Notes: generated from the letters alone by a model not told the origin. Positions 1 to 6,384 are shown, counted from the first letter of the stretch. The stretch is DNA of 6,564 nucleotides from Campylobacter sp. (GCA_021203945.1 JAJQAF010000225.1:1-6564); one strand, 5' to 3'. Made by a program: numbers and translations.

Positions 1-185
1 GATTTAGCCTAAAAGAGAAAATTTACGATTATGGATATGCGTGCATATTTTTTGACGAAGAGAACAAAAATTGCTCCGTTTATGATTTTAGACCGTCTCA
101 ATGCGCGACTTTTCCGTTTTGGAATTATTTTAAGAAAAATTTAAAGGAACTTGAAAAAGAATGTATGGGCGTAAAATTTTTATAA
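1..185 (+). CDS. YkgJ-family (UPF0153) cysteine-cluster protein, 3' end only
   Basis: This is the C-terminal 60 residues of a gene that begins before the window; the reading frame starts at base 3 and the TAA stop is at 183-185. It is shorter than usual ORF-calling limits. The visible peptide has the tail signature of the YkgJ zinc/iron-chelating family: GYACIFFDEE, then CSVYDFRPSQCATFPFW, then a charged helix and EC-x-G. In this family conserved cysteines here, together with a CxxC-type cluster in the missing N-terminal part, are thought to hold a metal (Zn or Fe-S); the biological role is poorly defined. Cysteines are visible at fragment residues 13, 24, 34 and 54. Its last 25 nt overlap the next gene in another frame, so it is very likely the proximal part of the same operon. 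The family call is firm; the function is unknown. Confidence 0.8.
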   Translation, partial: FSLKEKIYDYGYACIFFDEENKNCSVYDFRPSQCATFPFWNYFKKNLKELEKECMGVKFL

Positions 186-1429
186 CGTTTATTCTATTTT
201 TTACTTTTTACGCACAAAATTTATTTGCGCAAAATAACGAGGATCTTAATCTTCGCTTATTGCAAGCTTTAATGCAACAAAACAATTCCGATATAAGCGG
301 TGCGATCGCGACGTATCGTCAGATATTTGCCCAAACTCAACAAACCGCGTATCTGAAAGAGGCGATAAAATTAGCTTTCGTCTCAGTTGATAGTAGTTTG
401 GGAGAGCTGATGGAGGAGGGCGAAAAATTTTTTAAAGACGATAGCGAGTTTATTCGTATGAAGGTTGCTATCCTCGTCAATAAAAATCAGCTTTCAAACG
501 CTCGCGAGATGATGAGAGAGCTGGTAAAAAAAGAGCCGAACGCACAAAATATCTTAATCTTAGGCACGATTTGTATGATGCAAAACGAAAGTTTGACGGC
601 ATTAAAATATTTTGAGGAGGCTTATGCGTTAAGCGGAAGTGAAGAGAATCTTTTGCGCGTAGCAGACGTGCTCTTAAATCGTTTTGATAATCTAAAAGAG
701 ACCGTGAGGTATCTTGAGGATTTTCGTAACAAATCAGGCTGCACCGTAAAAACATGCGAATTATTAGCGGATATTTATTCGCAAAGCGTAAATTTTCCAA
801 AGGTTGTCGAACTTTACGAGGAGCTTTACGAGCTTACCCGCGATAATGTGTATCTTGATAAGACCTTGCAAATTTTTATTTACGATAAAAATTATAAAGC
901 TGCGGCGGAATTTCTTAAAAAGCATAGTTATAATGACGCAATGCTTATGGAAATATACGCCGCAATAGGAAATTTCGGAGATGCCTACGTGCTTGCCGCA
1001 AAGCTTTACAACGATAGCCGCGATCTAAATTTCTTAGCTAAAATGGCTATGTATGAATATGAAATGAACTCAAAAAATATAAATAAAGAGCGTTTGGATA
1101 GTATCGTGGATAAATTTGAAGCTAGCGCGCTCAAGCTGGATAACGAAATTTTTTTAAATTATTACGGATATTTGTTGATAGATCACGATATAGACGTCAA
1201 AAAAGGTATCAAATTGGTCAAGCGTGCGCTTGAGCTTTCGCCGGATTCGCCTTATTATCAAGATTCGCTGGCGTGGGGATATTTTAAACTTGGAGAATGC
1301 GATAAGGCGAAAGAATACATGCTACTGGCTATGAAAGACGTCGATTTTAAAAATTCGACCGAAGCAAAAGAACATTTGCACCTTATAGAACGCTGCATCG
1401 TAAATTTAAACAAAGAGCTTAAGAAATGA
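161..1429 (+). CDS. Exported TPR-repeat protein, function unknown
   Basis: The 422-residue product starts with a Sec-type signal peptide: a short basic start (MYGRK), a hydrophobic core at about residues 6-18, and a likely signal peptidase I cleavage after LFA (residue 23). No lipobox cysteine is present, so it should be a soluble periplasmic or membrane-associated protein. The rest is alpha-helical with degenerate tetratricopeptide repeats; the clearest are near residues 145-175 ([13 protein letters not shown]) and 346-392 ([35 protein letters not shown]). TPR proteins are scaffolds for protein-protein contacts, and the partner cannot be inferred here. The ATG is the first possible start, since an in-frame TGA lies at 152-154; AAAGGA (143-148) lies 12 nt upstream, a long spacing. 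The start overlaps the preceding gene by 25 nt and the TGA stop overlaps the trpC start as ATGA. I recall the Campylobacter jejuni protein at the same place being listed as a lipoprotein, which this one does not look like. Confidence 0.85.
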   Translation: MYGRKIFITFILFFTFYAQNLFAQNNEDLNLRLLQALMQQNNSDISGAIATYRQIFAQTQQTAYLKEAIKLAFVSVDSSLGELMEEGEKFFKDDSEFIRMKVAILVNKNQLSNAREMMRELVKKEPNAQNILILGTICMMQNESLTALKYFEEAYALSGSEENLLRVADVLLNRFDNLKETVRYLEDFRNKSGCTVKTCELLADIYSQSVNFPKVVELYEELYELTRDNVYLDKTLQIFIYDKNYKAAAEFLKKHSYNDAMLMEIYAAIGNFGDAYVLAAKLYNDSRDLNFLAKMAMYEYEMNSKNINKERLDSIVDKFEASALKLDNEIFLNYYGYLLIDHDIDVKKGIKLVKRALELSPDSPYYQDSLAWGYFKLGECDKAKEYMLLAMKDVDFKNSTEAKEHLHLIERCIVNLNKELKK

Positions 1430-2214
1430 TACTTGATGAAATAATAAAAAAAACAAAAGACGAGTTGCAAAAGCGCAAGAGCGATTATCCGCTCGAATGG
1501 CTCGGTCGTTCGCTTGCCTATAATCCTTATATGCCTAGAGACGTCGTGAGTGCGTTAAGCTCTAGCGAGAACGAGCCGCTACGTATCATTGCCGAGGTTA
1601 AAAAAGCAAGCCCTAGTAAAGGCGTTATACGTGAAGATTTCGAACCTATACTTATCGCAAAAGAGTATGAAGACGCCGGCGCTAACGCCCTTAGTATTCT
1701 AACCGAACCGCATTGGTTTAAGGGAAACATAGAATATATTACGCAAATTCGTCGCTATACGGCTATACCGATTTTGAGAAAAGATTTTATAATAGACGAA
1801 TATCAAATTTTAGAAGCTTTGGTCTTTGGAGCCGATTTTATTTTGCTTATCGCAAGAGCGCTTTCAAACAAACGACTAAAAGAATTGCTTACATACGCTC
1901 ATCGTTTGGGGCTTGAGGTTTTAGTCGAGATGCACGATGCGGAGGACGTAAAAAAAGCGATATTTGCCGGTGCGAATATAATAGGTATCAACCATAGAAA
2001 TTTAGATGATTTTAGTATGGATATGAGCCTTTGCGAGAAGCTTGTTCCTCTTTTGCCAAACGGTAAAATAATCGTCGCCGAAAGCGGATTATACGAACAT
2101 AAACAACTTATCGAGCTGAATAAAATAGGCGTAGATGCGTTTTTAATAGGAGAGCATTTTATGAGACAAGAAAATATCAAAAACGCTTTGAAATTTATAA
2201 AGGAGGGCGAATAA
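1426..2214 (+). CDS. trpC: Indole-3-glycerol phosphate synthase
   Basis: This 262-residue cytoplasmic TIM-barrel enzyme closes the indole ring in tryptophan synthesis, converting carboxyphenylamino-deoxyribulose phosphate to indole-3-glycerol phosphate. All family motifs are present: [10 protein letters not shown] (57-66), RKDFIID..Q (118-127), LEVLVEMHD (163-171), IGINHRNL (186-193), VAESGL (217-222) and FLIGEHFM (239-246). By alignment from memory to the Sulfolobus enzyme, E57, K59, K119, E168, N189, E219 and S220 match its E51, K53, K110, E159, N180, E210 and S211, so the active site is complete. The length fits a monofunctional TrpC; there is no fused TrpF. The start overlaps the upstream stop as ATGA and has only a weak AAGA Shine-Dalgarno, suggesting translational reinitiation. 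No other trp gene lies in the window, so this is an orphan trpC away from any trp operon and without a visible attenuator. Confidence 0.97.
   Translation: MILDEIIKKTKDELQKRKSDYPLEWLGRSLAYNPYMPRDVVSALSSSENEPLRIIAEVKKASPSKGVIREDFEPILIAKEYEDAGANALSILTEPHWFKGNIEYITQIRRYTAIPILRKDFIIDEYQILEALVFGADFILLIARALSNKRLKELLTYAHRLGLEVLVEMHDAEDVKKAIFAGANIIGINHRNLDDFSMDMSLCEKLVPLLPNGKIIVAESGLYEHKQLIELNKIGVDAFLIGEHFMRQENIKNALKFIKEGE
2201..2206 (+). promoter_or_regulatory. Strong Shine-Dalgarno for the HIT gene
   Basis: AGGAGG lies 7 nt before the ATG at 2214 and inside the last codons of trpC. It supports the chosen HIT start, which overlaps the trpC TAA by one base (TAATG), and suggests the HIT gene can be translated well independently of trpC readthrough. 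Confidence 0.75.
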
Positions 2215-2699
2215 TGGAGCATCTTTGCGCGCCTTGGAGGAGCGAATATTTTAGTGCAAAAAAGGCAGGCTGTGTGTTTTGCGGCATTATTGCAAATCCG
2301 ATCGACGATAAAAAAAACGGAGTTTTATTTCGCGCCGAAAAATGTTTTGGAATAATGAATTTATATCCGTATTCGCCGGGACATTTTATGGTTATACCGT
2401 TACGACATACCGACAAGATCGAGGACTTAGACGATGAAACTTGGCTCGAGATGAGCCGTTTCGTTCGCGAGGGAGTTAAAATTTTAAAACGCGAATTGAA
2501 TGCCGAAGGTGTAAATATAGGTATGAATTTAGGTAGCGCCGCAGGAGCGGGGATAGCCGAGCACGTGCATTATCATCTTGTTCCGCGTTGGAGTAGGGAT
2601 ACGAATTTTATAACCACTATAGCGGATTTGCGCGTAAACGGCGTGCCTTTTTATCCTCTTTACGAAAAGTTGCAAAAGGCGTTTAGTGCCGTTAAATGA
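2214..2699 (+). CDS. HIT-family nucleotide hydrolase/phosphorylase (Ap4A phosphorylase-like)
   Basis: The 161-residue product carries the histidine-triad signature HVHYHLVPRW (117-126), where H117, H119 and H121 form the H-x-H-x-H motif and H119 is the expected nucleophile that forms the nucleotidyl intermediate. The N-terminus ([13 protein letters not shown]) followed by CVFC (20-23) and IMNLYPYSPGHFMVIPLRH (47-65) resembles the longer bacterial HIT branch that includes mycobacterial Ap4A phosphorylase, in contrast to the shorter HinT branch. C20, C23, H65 and H117 could form a zinc site of the kind seen in HIT/GalT relatives; this is inference. The likely role is cytoplasmic cleavage of dinucleoside polyphosphates or other AMP conjugates, but the true substrate is not readable from sequence. 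It overlaps trpC by 1 nt and mnmH by 14 nt, so it sits in the middle of the coupled operon. Usual LWAPWR appears as LCAPWR. Confidence 0.9.
   Translation: MEHLCAPWRSEYFSAKKAGCVFCGIIANPIDDKKNGVLFRAEKCFGIMNLYPYSPGHFMVIPLRHTDKIEDLDDETWLEMSRFVREGVKILKRELNAEGVNIGMNLGSAAGAGIAEHVHYHLVPRWSRDTNFITTIADLRVNGVPFYPLYEKLQKAFSAVK
2674..2679 (+). promoter_or_regulatory. Ribosome binding site supporting the GTG start of mnmH
   Basis: AAAAGG lies 6 nt before GTG 2686, inside the end of the HIT gene. The reading frame is closed upstream by TAA at 2635-2637, no ATG, GTG or TTG occurs in frame between them, and the next in-frame ATG is residue 91, inside the rhodanese domain. This makes GTG 2686 the only reasonable start. 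Confidence 0.5.
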
Positions 2700-3702
2700 C
2701 ATCGAGATAGACGAGTGGCTAAAAGAGCGTGATAAATTTGAAATTTTAATAGATGCTCGTTCGCCGCAAGAATTTGCCTATTCTCATATAAGGAACTCTA
2801 AAAATTTATACGCTCTAAACGACGAGCAACACAAAGAAATAGGAACGATATATAAGCAAAATAAAGCCGAAGCTAAAGCGTTGGGAGCCAAATATATCTG
2901 CGGTAATCTGCAAAACGTTATCGACGAGGTTTATAGCGTGTGTAAGGTCGGTTCGATGATAGGCATATACTGCGCCAAAGGCGGACTGCGCTCAAATTCT
3001 ATCGGCTTGGTGCTTAGTATGATAGGATACCGCGTGCGACGTTTGGACGGCGGATATAAAAGCTTTCGCAATTACGTTCAAAGAGAGCTTTCTAAGCCGA
3101 TGCAGACGAAATTTATCACTCTTTTCGGAAATACGGGAAGCTATAAAACAAAACTCATAAAAGCGCTTAAGCCGTCTTTAGATCTTGAGGGCATGGCAAA
3201 TCATCTAGGCTCGGTATTCGGCGCTATAAACGGCGAGCAGCCGAGTCAGAAATTTTTTGAAGACGAGCTTTTTGAAAACCTTAGCATGCTTAAAAACGAA
3301 GTATGTTTTATTGAGGGCGAGAGCCGTAGAATAGGCTCGCTTACGTTGCCTGCAAGTATTTACGAGGCTATGAGAGCCGGGGTTTGCATAGAGATTGTAG
3401 CAAGTTTAAATAGACGAGTTGAGTGCATTATGAGCGATTATAAAAACATTAGTAGAGAATTTTTCTATGAATGTATGGGTAAAATTTCGCCTTTTATATC
3501 GCATGAAGCCAAAGAGGACGCGATAAGGGCTTATGAACTTGGAGATATAGCCAAAGTTAGTGAAATTTTACTCGTAAAATACTATGATAAAGTCTATAAG
3601 AAAAATCAAAAAATAGACGTAACGATAAGTTCTGATAATTTTGCCGAAGCTTTGGCGAAATTAAACGATATAAGAGATAAAATTATAAATAGCCGAAACT
3701 AA
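2686..3702 (+). CDS. mnmH: tRNA 2-selenouridine synthase (rhodanese + P-loop)
   Basis: This 338-residue enzyme (also called SelU or YbbB) replaces sulfur with selenium in the wobble 2-thiouridine of tRNA Lys, Glu and Gln through a geranylated intermediate, using selenophosphate from SelD. Domain 1 is a rhodanese fold (about 1-130): IDARSPQEF (22-30), the catalytic loop YCAKGGLRS (95-103) with C96 matching C97 of the E. coli enzyme, and LDGGYKSFR (120-128). Domain 2 is P-loop-like: FGNTGSYKT (147-155) with K154, DLEGMANHLGSVFG (166-179), EGESRRIG (210-217) and LVKYYDKVY (296-304), all aligning with E. coli motifs from memory. It is slightly shorter than the E. coli protein. Translation starts at GTG inside the end of the HIT gene, a 14-nt overlap in another frame, implying coupling. 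Its presence predicts selD elsewhere in the genome. It is the last gene of the operon. Confidence 0.95.
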   Translation: MPLNDIEIDEWLKERDKFEILIDARSPQEFAYSHIRNSKNLYALNDEQHKEIGTIYKQNKAEAKALGAKYICGNLQNVIDEVYSVCKVGSMIGIYCAKGGLRSNSIGLVLSMIGYRVRRLDGGYKSFRNYVQRELSKPMQTKFITLFGNTGSYKTKLIKALKPSLDLEGMANHLGSVFGAINGEQPSQKFFEDELFENLSMLKNEVCFIEGESRRIGSLTLPASIYEAMRAGVCIEIVASLNRRVECIMSDYKNISREFFYECMGKISPFISHEAKEDAIRAYELGDIAKVSEILLVKYYDKVYKKNQKIDVTISSDNFAEALAKLNDIRDKIINSRN

Positions 3703-3712
3703 AATTCTTGAC

Positions 3713-3764
3713 AAAACAACCCTGCGGCTCAATGAAACGTTTTACTCTTTCCTACGGTCGTTTT
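3713..3764. terminator. Probable bidirectional terminator between convergent mnmH and pit
   Basis: The 66-bp gap between the converging genes holds paired arms at 3713-3721 (AAAACAACC) and 3756-3764 (GGTCGTTTT). For the + strand transcript they pair with one A-C mismatch and lead into a T-rich run (3761-3770). For the - strand transcript that mismatch becomes a G-U pair, giving nine paired positions ending in a U run. The loop is long, about 34 nt, with a small internal palindrome (AAACGTTT), so it is a weaker hairpin than a textbook terminator. Confidence 0.4.
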
Positions 3765-3768
3765 TATT

Positions 3769-5313
3769 TTATAAAGATAAAATTCTTTTTAATAATATAT
3801 AAAATACGGCTGAAGATATAGCGGCTACCGGCAATGTTATAATCCATGCCAAAATGATAGGTTTTACCATTTTCCAGTTAGCGTTTTTATTTACTATGCC
3901 TATACCAAGGACGGCTCCGATTAGTATATGCGTGGAGCTAACGGGAATACCGAGTTTTGTAGCGAACAAAATAACGATACTAGCCGCGAGCTCGGCGCTA
4001 AAGCCTGTAGTAGGTAAAATTTCGGCTAGTTTCGAACCTATGGTCGTAATGACCTCTTTGCCTAAAAACCAAAGCCCGATTACAACGGCTATACCGAATG
4101 TTATCATCGCTATGCTCGGAATAGGCGAGGACTCGTTTATCGAGCCCGTTTTTAAAACGTCAAGTATCGCGGCAAAAGGTCCGACGGCGTTTGCGATATC
4201 GTTTGCTCCGTGTGAAAAGGCAAAAGACGAGGCGGTGAATATTTGAAACCATGAGAAAATTTTATTTATGCTTTTTTCGCTATCGTTTTTGCTCATTACG
4301 TTTATAATAGCAAAGCTAGCCAGGTATGCTAGCGCTCCGATGACAAAAATGATCCAAATAGTCTGTATTGCGCTAAAGCTAAAATTTAGATGCTGAAGCC
4401 CTTTAAACAGCATCATTCCCGATATTATCATAGCCGCAAAACCGGCCACAAACGGAATATGTTTTTTCATAGCGTTAAACGTATCGATTCTTTTTTCGCT
4501 CTCTTTCATAGCTCTAATATGCGAGCGATATTCGCTATAATCCACACTTTCTATTTCGTCTTCGTCAATTAATGCTATACGAGTTAGAGTGGCTATTTGT
4601 TCATCGGTAGGGCGATTTTTTAGAGATTTTATAAAGCTTTCTTTGTAGGCTTTTCGTTCCGATTTTAGTGATTTTAGTGAAATTTTGAGTGCGTGAGTAG
4701 GCTCTAAAATTTTTCTTTTTATGTATCCGTAAATTACAAAAGACATTGCTCCGCCAAGTAGCGGTGAAATAACCCAACTAACGCCTATACTTCCGATTTT
4801 GCTCCAAGATACCATTTCTAGGGCATGCGAGCCGTCGTAATTTGTGTAGCCCATTATAAGTCCTGCACCGACTATACCGCCTACTATGGAATGAGTGGTC
4901 GATACGGGCAGCCCCTTTTTTGTCGCATAAAAAAGCCAAAGACCCGAGCTTAAAAGCGCCGAAATCATTATTGCGACGAATATCATAGGATTTAGCGTAT
5001 CGGTAGGAAAATTGATAATCCCTTTTCTTATAGTGTCGGTAACTTCGGAGCCGGCAAAAATCGCACCGCTAAGCTCAAAGATAGCGGCTATAATAAGAGC
5101 TTGTTTTAGCGTTAAAGTTTTTGCGCCTACGCTTGTTCCAAAACTATTGGCTACGTCGTTCCCGCCTATGTTAAATGCCATGAATATCCCAAAGATTCCG
5201 GCGATAACGAAAAGGATAAAGTTGTTTGTCGGGATATATTGATACCCCCAAACAAAAAAACCGACGCTACAAATAATAAAAATAAATAGAGCCAATAAGT
5301 TATCGCGCAACAA
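3769..5313 (-). CDS. pit: PiT-family inorganic phosphate transporter
   Basis: The 514-residue inner membrane protein has the internal two-fold repeat of the PiT family of low-affinity phosphate symporters. The N-terminal half carries GGNDVANSFGTSVGA (50-64) and PVSTTHSIVGG (136-146); the C-terminal half carries GANDIANAVGP (369-379) and PVSSTHILIGA (457-467). About 11-12 hydrophobic segments are visible, roughly at 6-24, 32-57, 70-88, 108-131, 136-156, 174-198, 286-303, 316-340, 355-385, 399-417 and 456-508 (more than one helix in the last). They are split by a long charged cytoplasmic loop at about 199-284. Length fits the family. Transport is of phosphate, usually as a metal-phosphate complex with protons or sodium; the coupling ion is not readable. 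The start is TTG, with a second TTG as the next codon, both well placed behind AAAGGAGA. No PhoU-like (DUF47) partner is adjacent. It is divergent from ppx and convergent with mnmH, so it is probably monocistronic. Confidence 0.95.
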   Translation of the reverse strand: MLRDNLLALFIFIICSVGFFVWGYQYIPTNNFILFVIAGIFGIFMAFNIGGNDVANSFGTSVGAKTLTLKQALIIAAIFELSGAIFAGSEVTDTIRKGIINFPTDTLNPMIFVAIMISALLSSGLWLFYATKKGLPVSTTHSIVGGIVGAGLIMGYTNYDGSHALEMVSWSKIGSIGVSWVISPLLGGAMSFVIYGYIKRKILEPTHALKISLKSLKSERKAYKESFIKSLKNRPTDEQIATLTRIALIDEDEIESVDYSEYRSHIRAMKESEKRIDTFNAMKKHIPFVAGFAAMIISGMMLFKGLQHLNFSFSAIQTIWIIFVIGALAYLASFAIINVMSKNDSEKSINKIFSWFQIFTASSFAFSHGANDIANAVGPFAAILDVLKTGSINESSPIPSIAMITFGIAVVIGLWFLGKEVITTIGSKLAEILPTTGFSAELAASIVILFATKLGIPVSSTHILIGAVLGIGIVNKNANWKMVKPIILAWIITLPVAAISSAVFYILLKRILSL

Positions 5314-5317
5314 AACG

Positions 5318-5325
5318 TCTCCTTT
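5318..5325 (-). promoter_or_regulatory. Strong Shine-Dalgarno for pit, supporting the TTG start
   Basis: On the - strand the sequence reads AAAGGAGA, ending 4 nt before the first TTG (5313-5311) and 7 nt before the second TTG (5310-5308). It decides that the unusual TTG pair, and no later ATG, is the translation start. The spacing does not clearly tell which TTG is used. Confidence 0.7.
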
Positions 5326-5339
5326 GGTAGGTTGGCGTA

Positions 5340-5345
5340 ATTATA
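5340..5345 (-). promoter_or_regulatory. Perfect -10 hexamer (TATAAT) of the pit promoter
   Basis: On the - strand TATAAT lies 26 nt upstream of the TTG start, predicting a transcript start near 5333 and a leader of about 20 nt that contains the Shine-Dalgarno. No convincing -35 box is present at the usual distance; the region there is A/T-rich (TTTAATAAATTTAAAG), as is typical of Campylobacter sigma-70 promoters. It abuts the 21-bp inverted repeat at 5345-5365. Confidence 0.6.
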
Positions 5346-5365
5346 ACTTTAAATTTATTAAAGTT
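5345..5365. repeat. Inverted repeat 1, operator-like, at the pit promoter
   Basis: Two perfect 8-nt arms, AACTTTAA (5345-5352) and TTAAAGTT (5358-5365), flank the 5-nt spacer ATTTA. The element overlaps the first base of the pit -10 box and covers the area from about -12 to -32 relative to the predicted start, where a repressor or activator could act. The symmetry is seen directly; a role as operator is inference. Confidence 0.5.
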
Positions 5366-5380
5366 TTTAGAATTTAGCCG

Positions 5381-5443
5381 TTTTATTATATTATTAGATT
5401 TTGATATTTAATAATATGTAAAATTTTATGTATTTTATAAAAT
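5381..5443 (+). promoter_or_regulatory. AT-rich region likely to hold the ppx promoter
   Basis: Several -10-like hexamers face the ppx gene: TATTAT (5389-5394), TAATAT (5412-5417) and TATAAAAT (5436-5443). No -35 box can be recognised. The last would place transcription start almost at the Shine-Dalgarno, so one of the first two is more likely, but I cannot choose between them. A promoter somewhere here is required because ppx is divergent from pit. Confidence 0.35.
5388..5417. repeat. Inverted repeat 2 in the pit-ppx intergenic region
   Basis: Perfect 9-nt arms ATATTATTA (5388-5396) and TAATAATAT (5409-5417) are separated by 12 nt. Both arms are pure A/T and include -10-like hexamers (TATTAT at 5389-5394, TAATAT at 5412-5417) that could belong to a ppx promoter. 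Symmetry in such AT-rich DNA can arise by chance, so function is uncertain. Confidence 0.35.
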
Positions 5444-5445
5444 TT
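5421..5445. repeat. Inverted repeat 3, just upstream of the ppx ribosome binding site
   Basis: Perfect 9-nt arms AAATTTTAT (5421-5429) and ATAAAATTT (5437-5445) flank a 7-nt spacer. The element ends 5 nt before the AGGA at 5451-5454. It may be a DNA operator, or, if transcription starts upstream, a weak hairpin in the ppx leader that sits next to the ribosome binding site. Confidence 0.4.
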
Positions 5446-5450
5446 AAGTG

Positions 5451-5454
5451 AGGA
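5451..5454 (+). promoter_or_regulatory. Shine-Dalgarno of ppx
   Basis: AGGA, within GTGAGGAT, lies 6 nt before the ATG at 5461 and supports that start, which also begins directly with the conserved phosphate-binding strand ISIDLGSNTF. Confidence 0.6.
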
Positions 5455-5460
5455 TAGAAT

Positions 5461-6366
5461 ATGGTTATTTCGATAGATCTCGGCTCAAATACTTTTAGAG
5501 TAGCTCTGATGAAATGTGCAAAAAACGGCTTTGAAATTTTAAAAACCTTTGAACGAATAGTAGGTTCGGCACGCGGTCTTGCAGAAAGCGGAGCGATTAG
5601 CGAATCGGCAAAAGAACGCATAACGCAAGCTTTAAAAGAAGCTGCAAGCGAGTTTGATTTTAAAAATTTACCTTGCATTGGGGTTGCTACTCAAGCATTT
5701 AGAACGGCAAAAAATTCAGATGAATTTTTTGATGAAATAGCTCAAGAATTCGGCGTATATTTTAAAATAATCAGCGGTAACGCCGAAGCAAGACTCACGT
5801 TTTTAGGTGTTAAAAATGCACTTGACAGGCTTGGCATTAGTTATAAAAATTTCGTCTTTGTCGATATAGGCGGTGCAAGTAGCGAGATAAGCGACGGGGA
5901 AAATTTTAAAAGTTTTGAATTTGGGATAATAACGTTTTTTGAAAGCTTTAAGACGCCCGAATCTATAAAAAATAGTGCGGATAAAGTCGTAACCGGGGCT
6001 AGAGAAATTTTACGCTCGCTTAAAAAGGACTTTATCGTATTGACTTCAGGAGAGCCGACTACGAAGGCGGCAATGAAAATTTCAATGAATTATGCAGATT
6101 ACGATCCAAAAATCATAAACGCGAGCGAGCTTAGGTTTAAAGATTTTGAAAAAATGGCGGATATGCTATTAAAAACGGACGATAAATTAGCCGACGCGAT
6201 GGTGGGAAGTAATCGTAAAATGCCGCTATTTGCAGGAATGGTTTTATTACAAAGGCTGCTTGGAGGGCAAAAAGTAAAATTTATAGTGATAGACGACGGG
6301 CTAAGAGAGGGTGTCGGAGCGGCGTATCTAAGCGGTGAATTTGATAAAATAACGAGTGAATTTTAA
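5461..6366 (+). CDS. ppx: Ppx/GppA family phosphatase, short single-module form
   Basis: Members of this family, part of the ASKHA/actin-like fold, remove terminal phosphate from polyphosphate (Ppx) and/or convert pppGpp to ppGpp (GppA). The 301-residue protein shows the expected motifs: IDLGSNTFRVAL (5-16), ATQAFRTAKN (76-85), IISGNAEARLTFLGV (103-117), FVDIGGASSEIS (133-144), LTSGEPTTKAAM (194-205), RKMPLFAGMVLL (252-263) and DDGLREGVGAAYL (278-290). E109 aligns with E121, the catalytic residue of E. coli Ppx, while the preceding conserved glutamate is A108 here, and the phosphate loop GGGSTE is GGASSE. The C-terminal HD-like domain of the roughly 500-residue enterobacterial enzymes is missing, as in Aquifex-type proteins. 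Whether it acts on polyphosphate or pppGpp cannot be told from sequence; the symbol follows the family. It is divergent from the phosphate transporter and 53 bp upstream of a yqeY-like gene. Confidence 0.88.
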   Translation: MVISIDLGSNTFRVALMKCAKNGFEILKTFERIVGSARGLAESGAISESAKERITQALKEAASEFDFKNLPCIGVATQAFRTAKNSDEFFDEIAQEFGVYFKIISGNAEARLTFLGVKNALDRLGISYKNFVFVDIGGASSEISDGENFKSFEFGIITFFESFKTPESIKNSADKVVTGAREILRSLKKDFIVLTSGEPTTKAAMKISMNYADYDPKIINASELRFKDFEKMADMLLKTDDKLADAMVGSNRKMPLFAGMVLLQRLLGGQKVKFIVIDDGLREGVGAAYLSGEFDKITSEF

Positions 6367-6384
6367 TTTATTTTAGCTGTTTTT

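Noticed and set aside
477..800. Open frame on the - strand (107 codons) inside the TPR gene
   Set aside because: It lies fully opposite a well-supported coding gene, has no ribosome binding site worth noting and its peptide resembles no family I know.
1258..1470. Open frame on the - strand across the TPR-trpC junction
   Set aside because: It is opposite two real genes and has low-complexity, F/S-rich translation typical of antisense frames.
1899..2222. Open frame on the - strand opposite trpC
   Set aside because: The + strand carries every TrpC motif here, so this is a shadow frame.
3700..3787. Direct repeat TAAAATTCTT at 3700-3709 and 3778-3787
   Set aside because: One copy covers the mnmH stop and the other lies in the pit coding end; a 10-nt AT-rich match at this distance is likely chance and does not look like an insertion-site duplication.
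3854..4246. Open frame on the + strand (130 codons) opposite pit
   Set aside because: It mirrors the C-terminal membrane half of the transporter; antisense of hydrophobic segments often stays open and looks protein-like.
5314..5460. Possible Pho-box or Fur-box between pit and ppx
   Set aside because: None of the three inverted repeats resembles a known Pho-box or the GATAATGATAATCATTATC Fur consensus when read by eye.
5394..5678. Open frame on the - strand overlapping the start of ppx
   Set aside because: It is opposite conserved ppx motifs and runs into the AT-rich promoter region; no supporting start signal.
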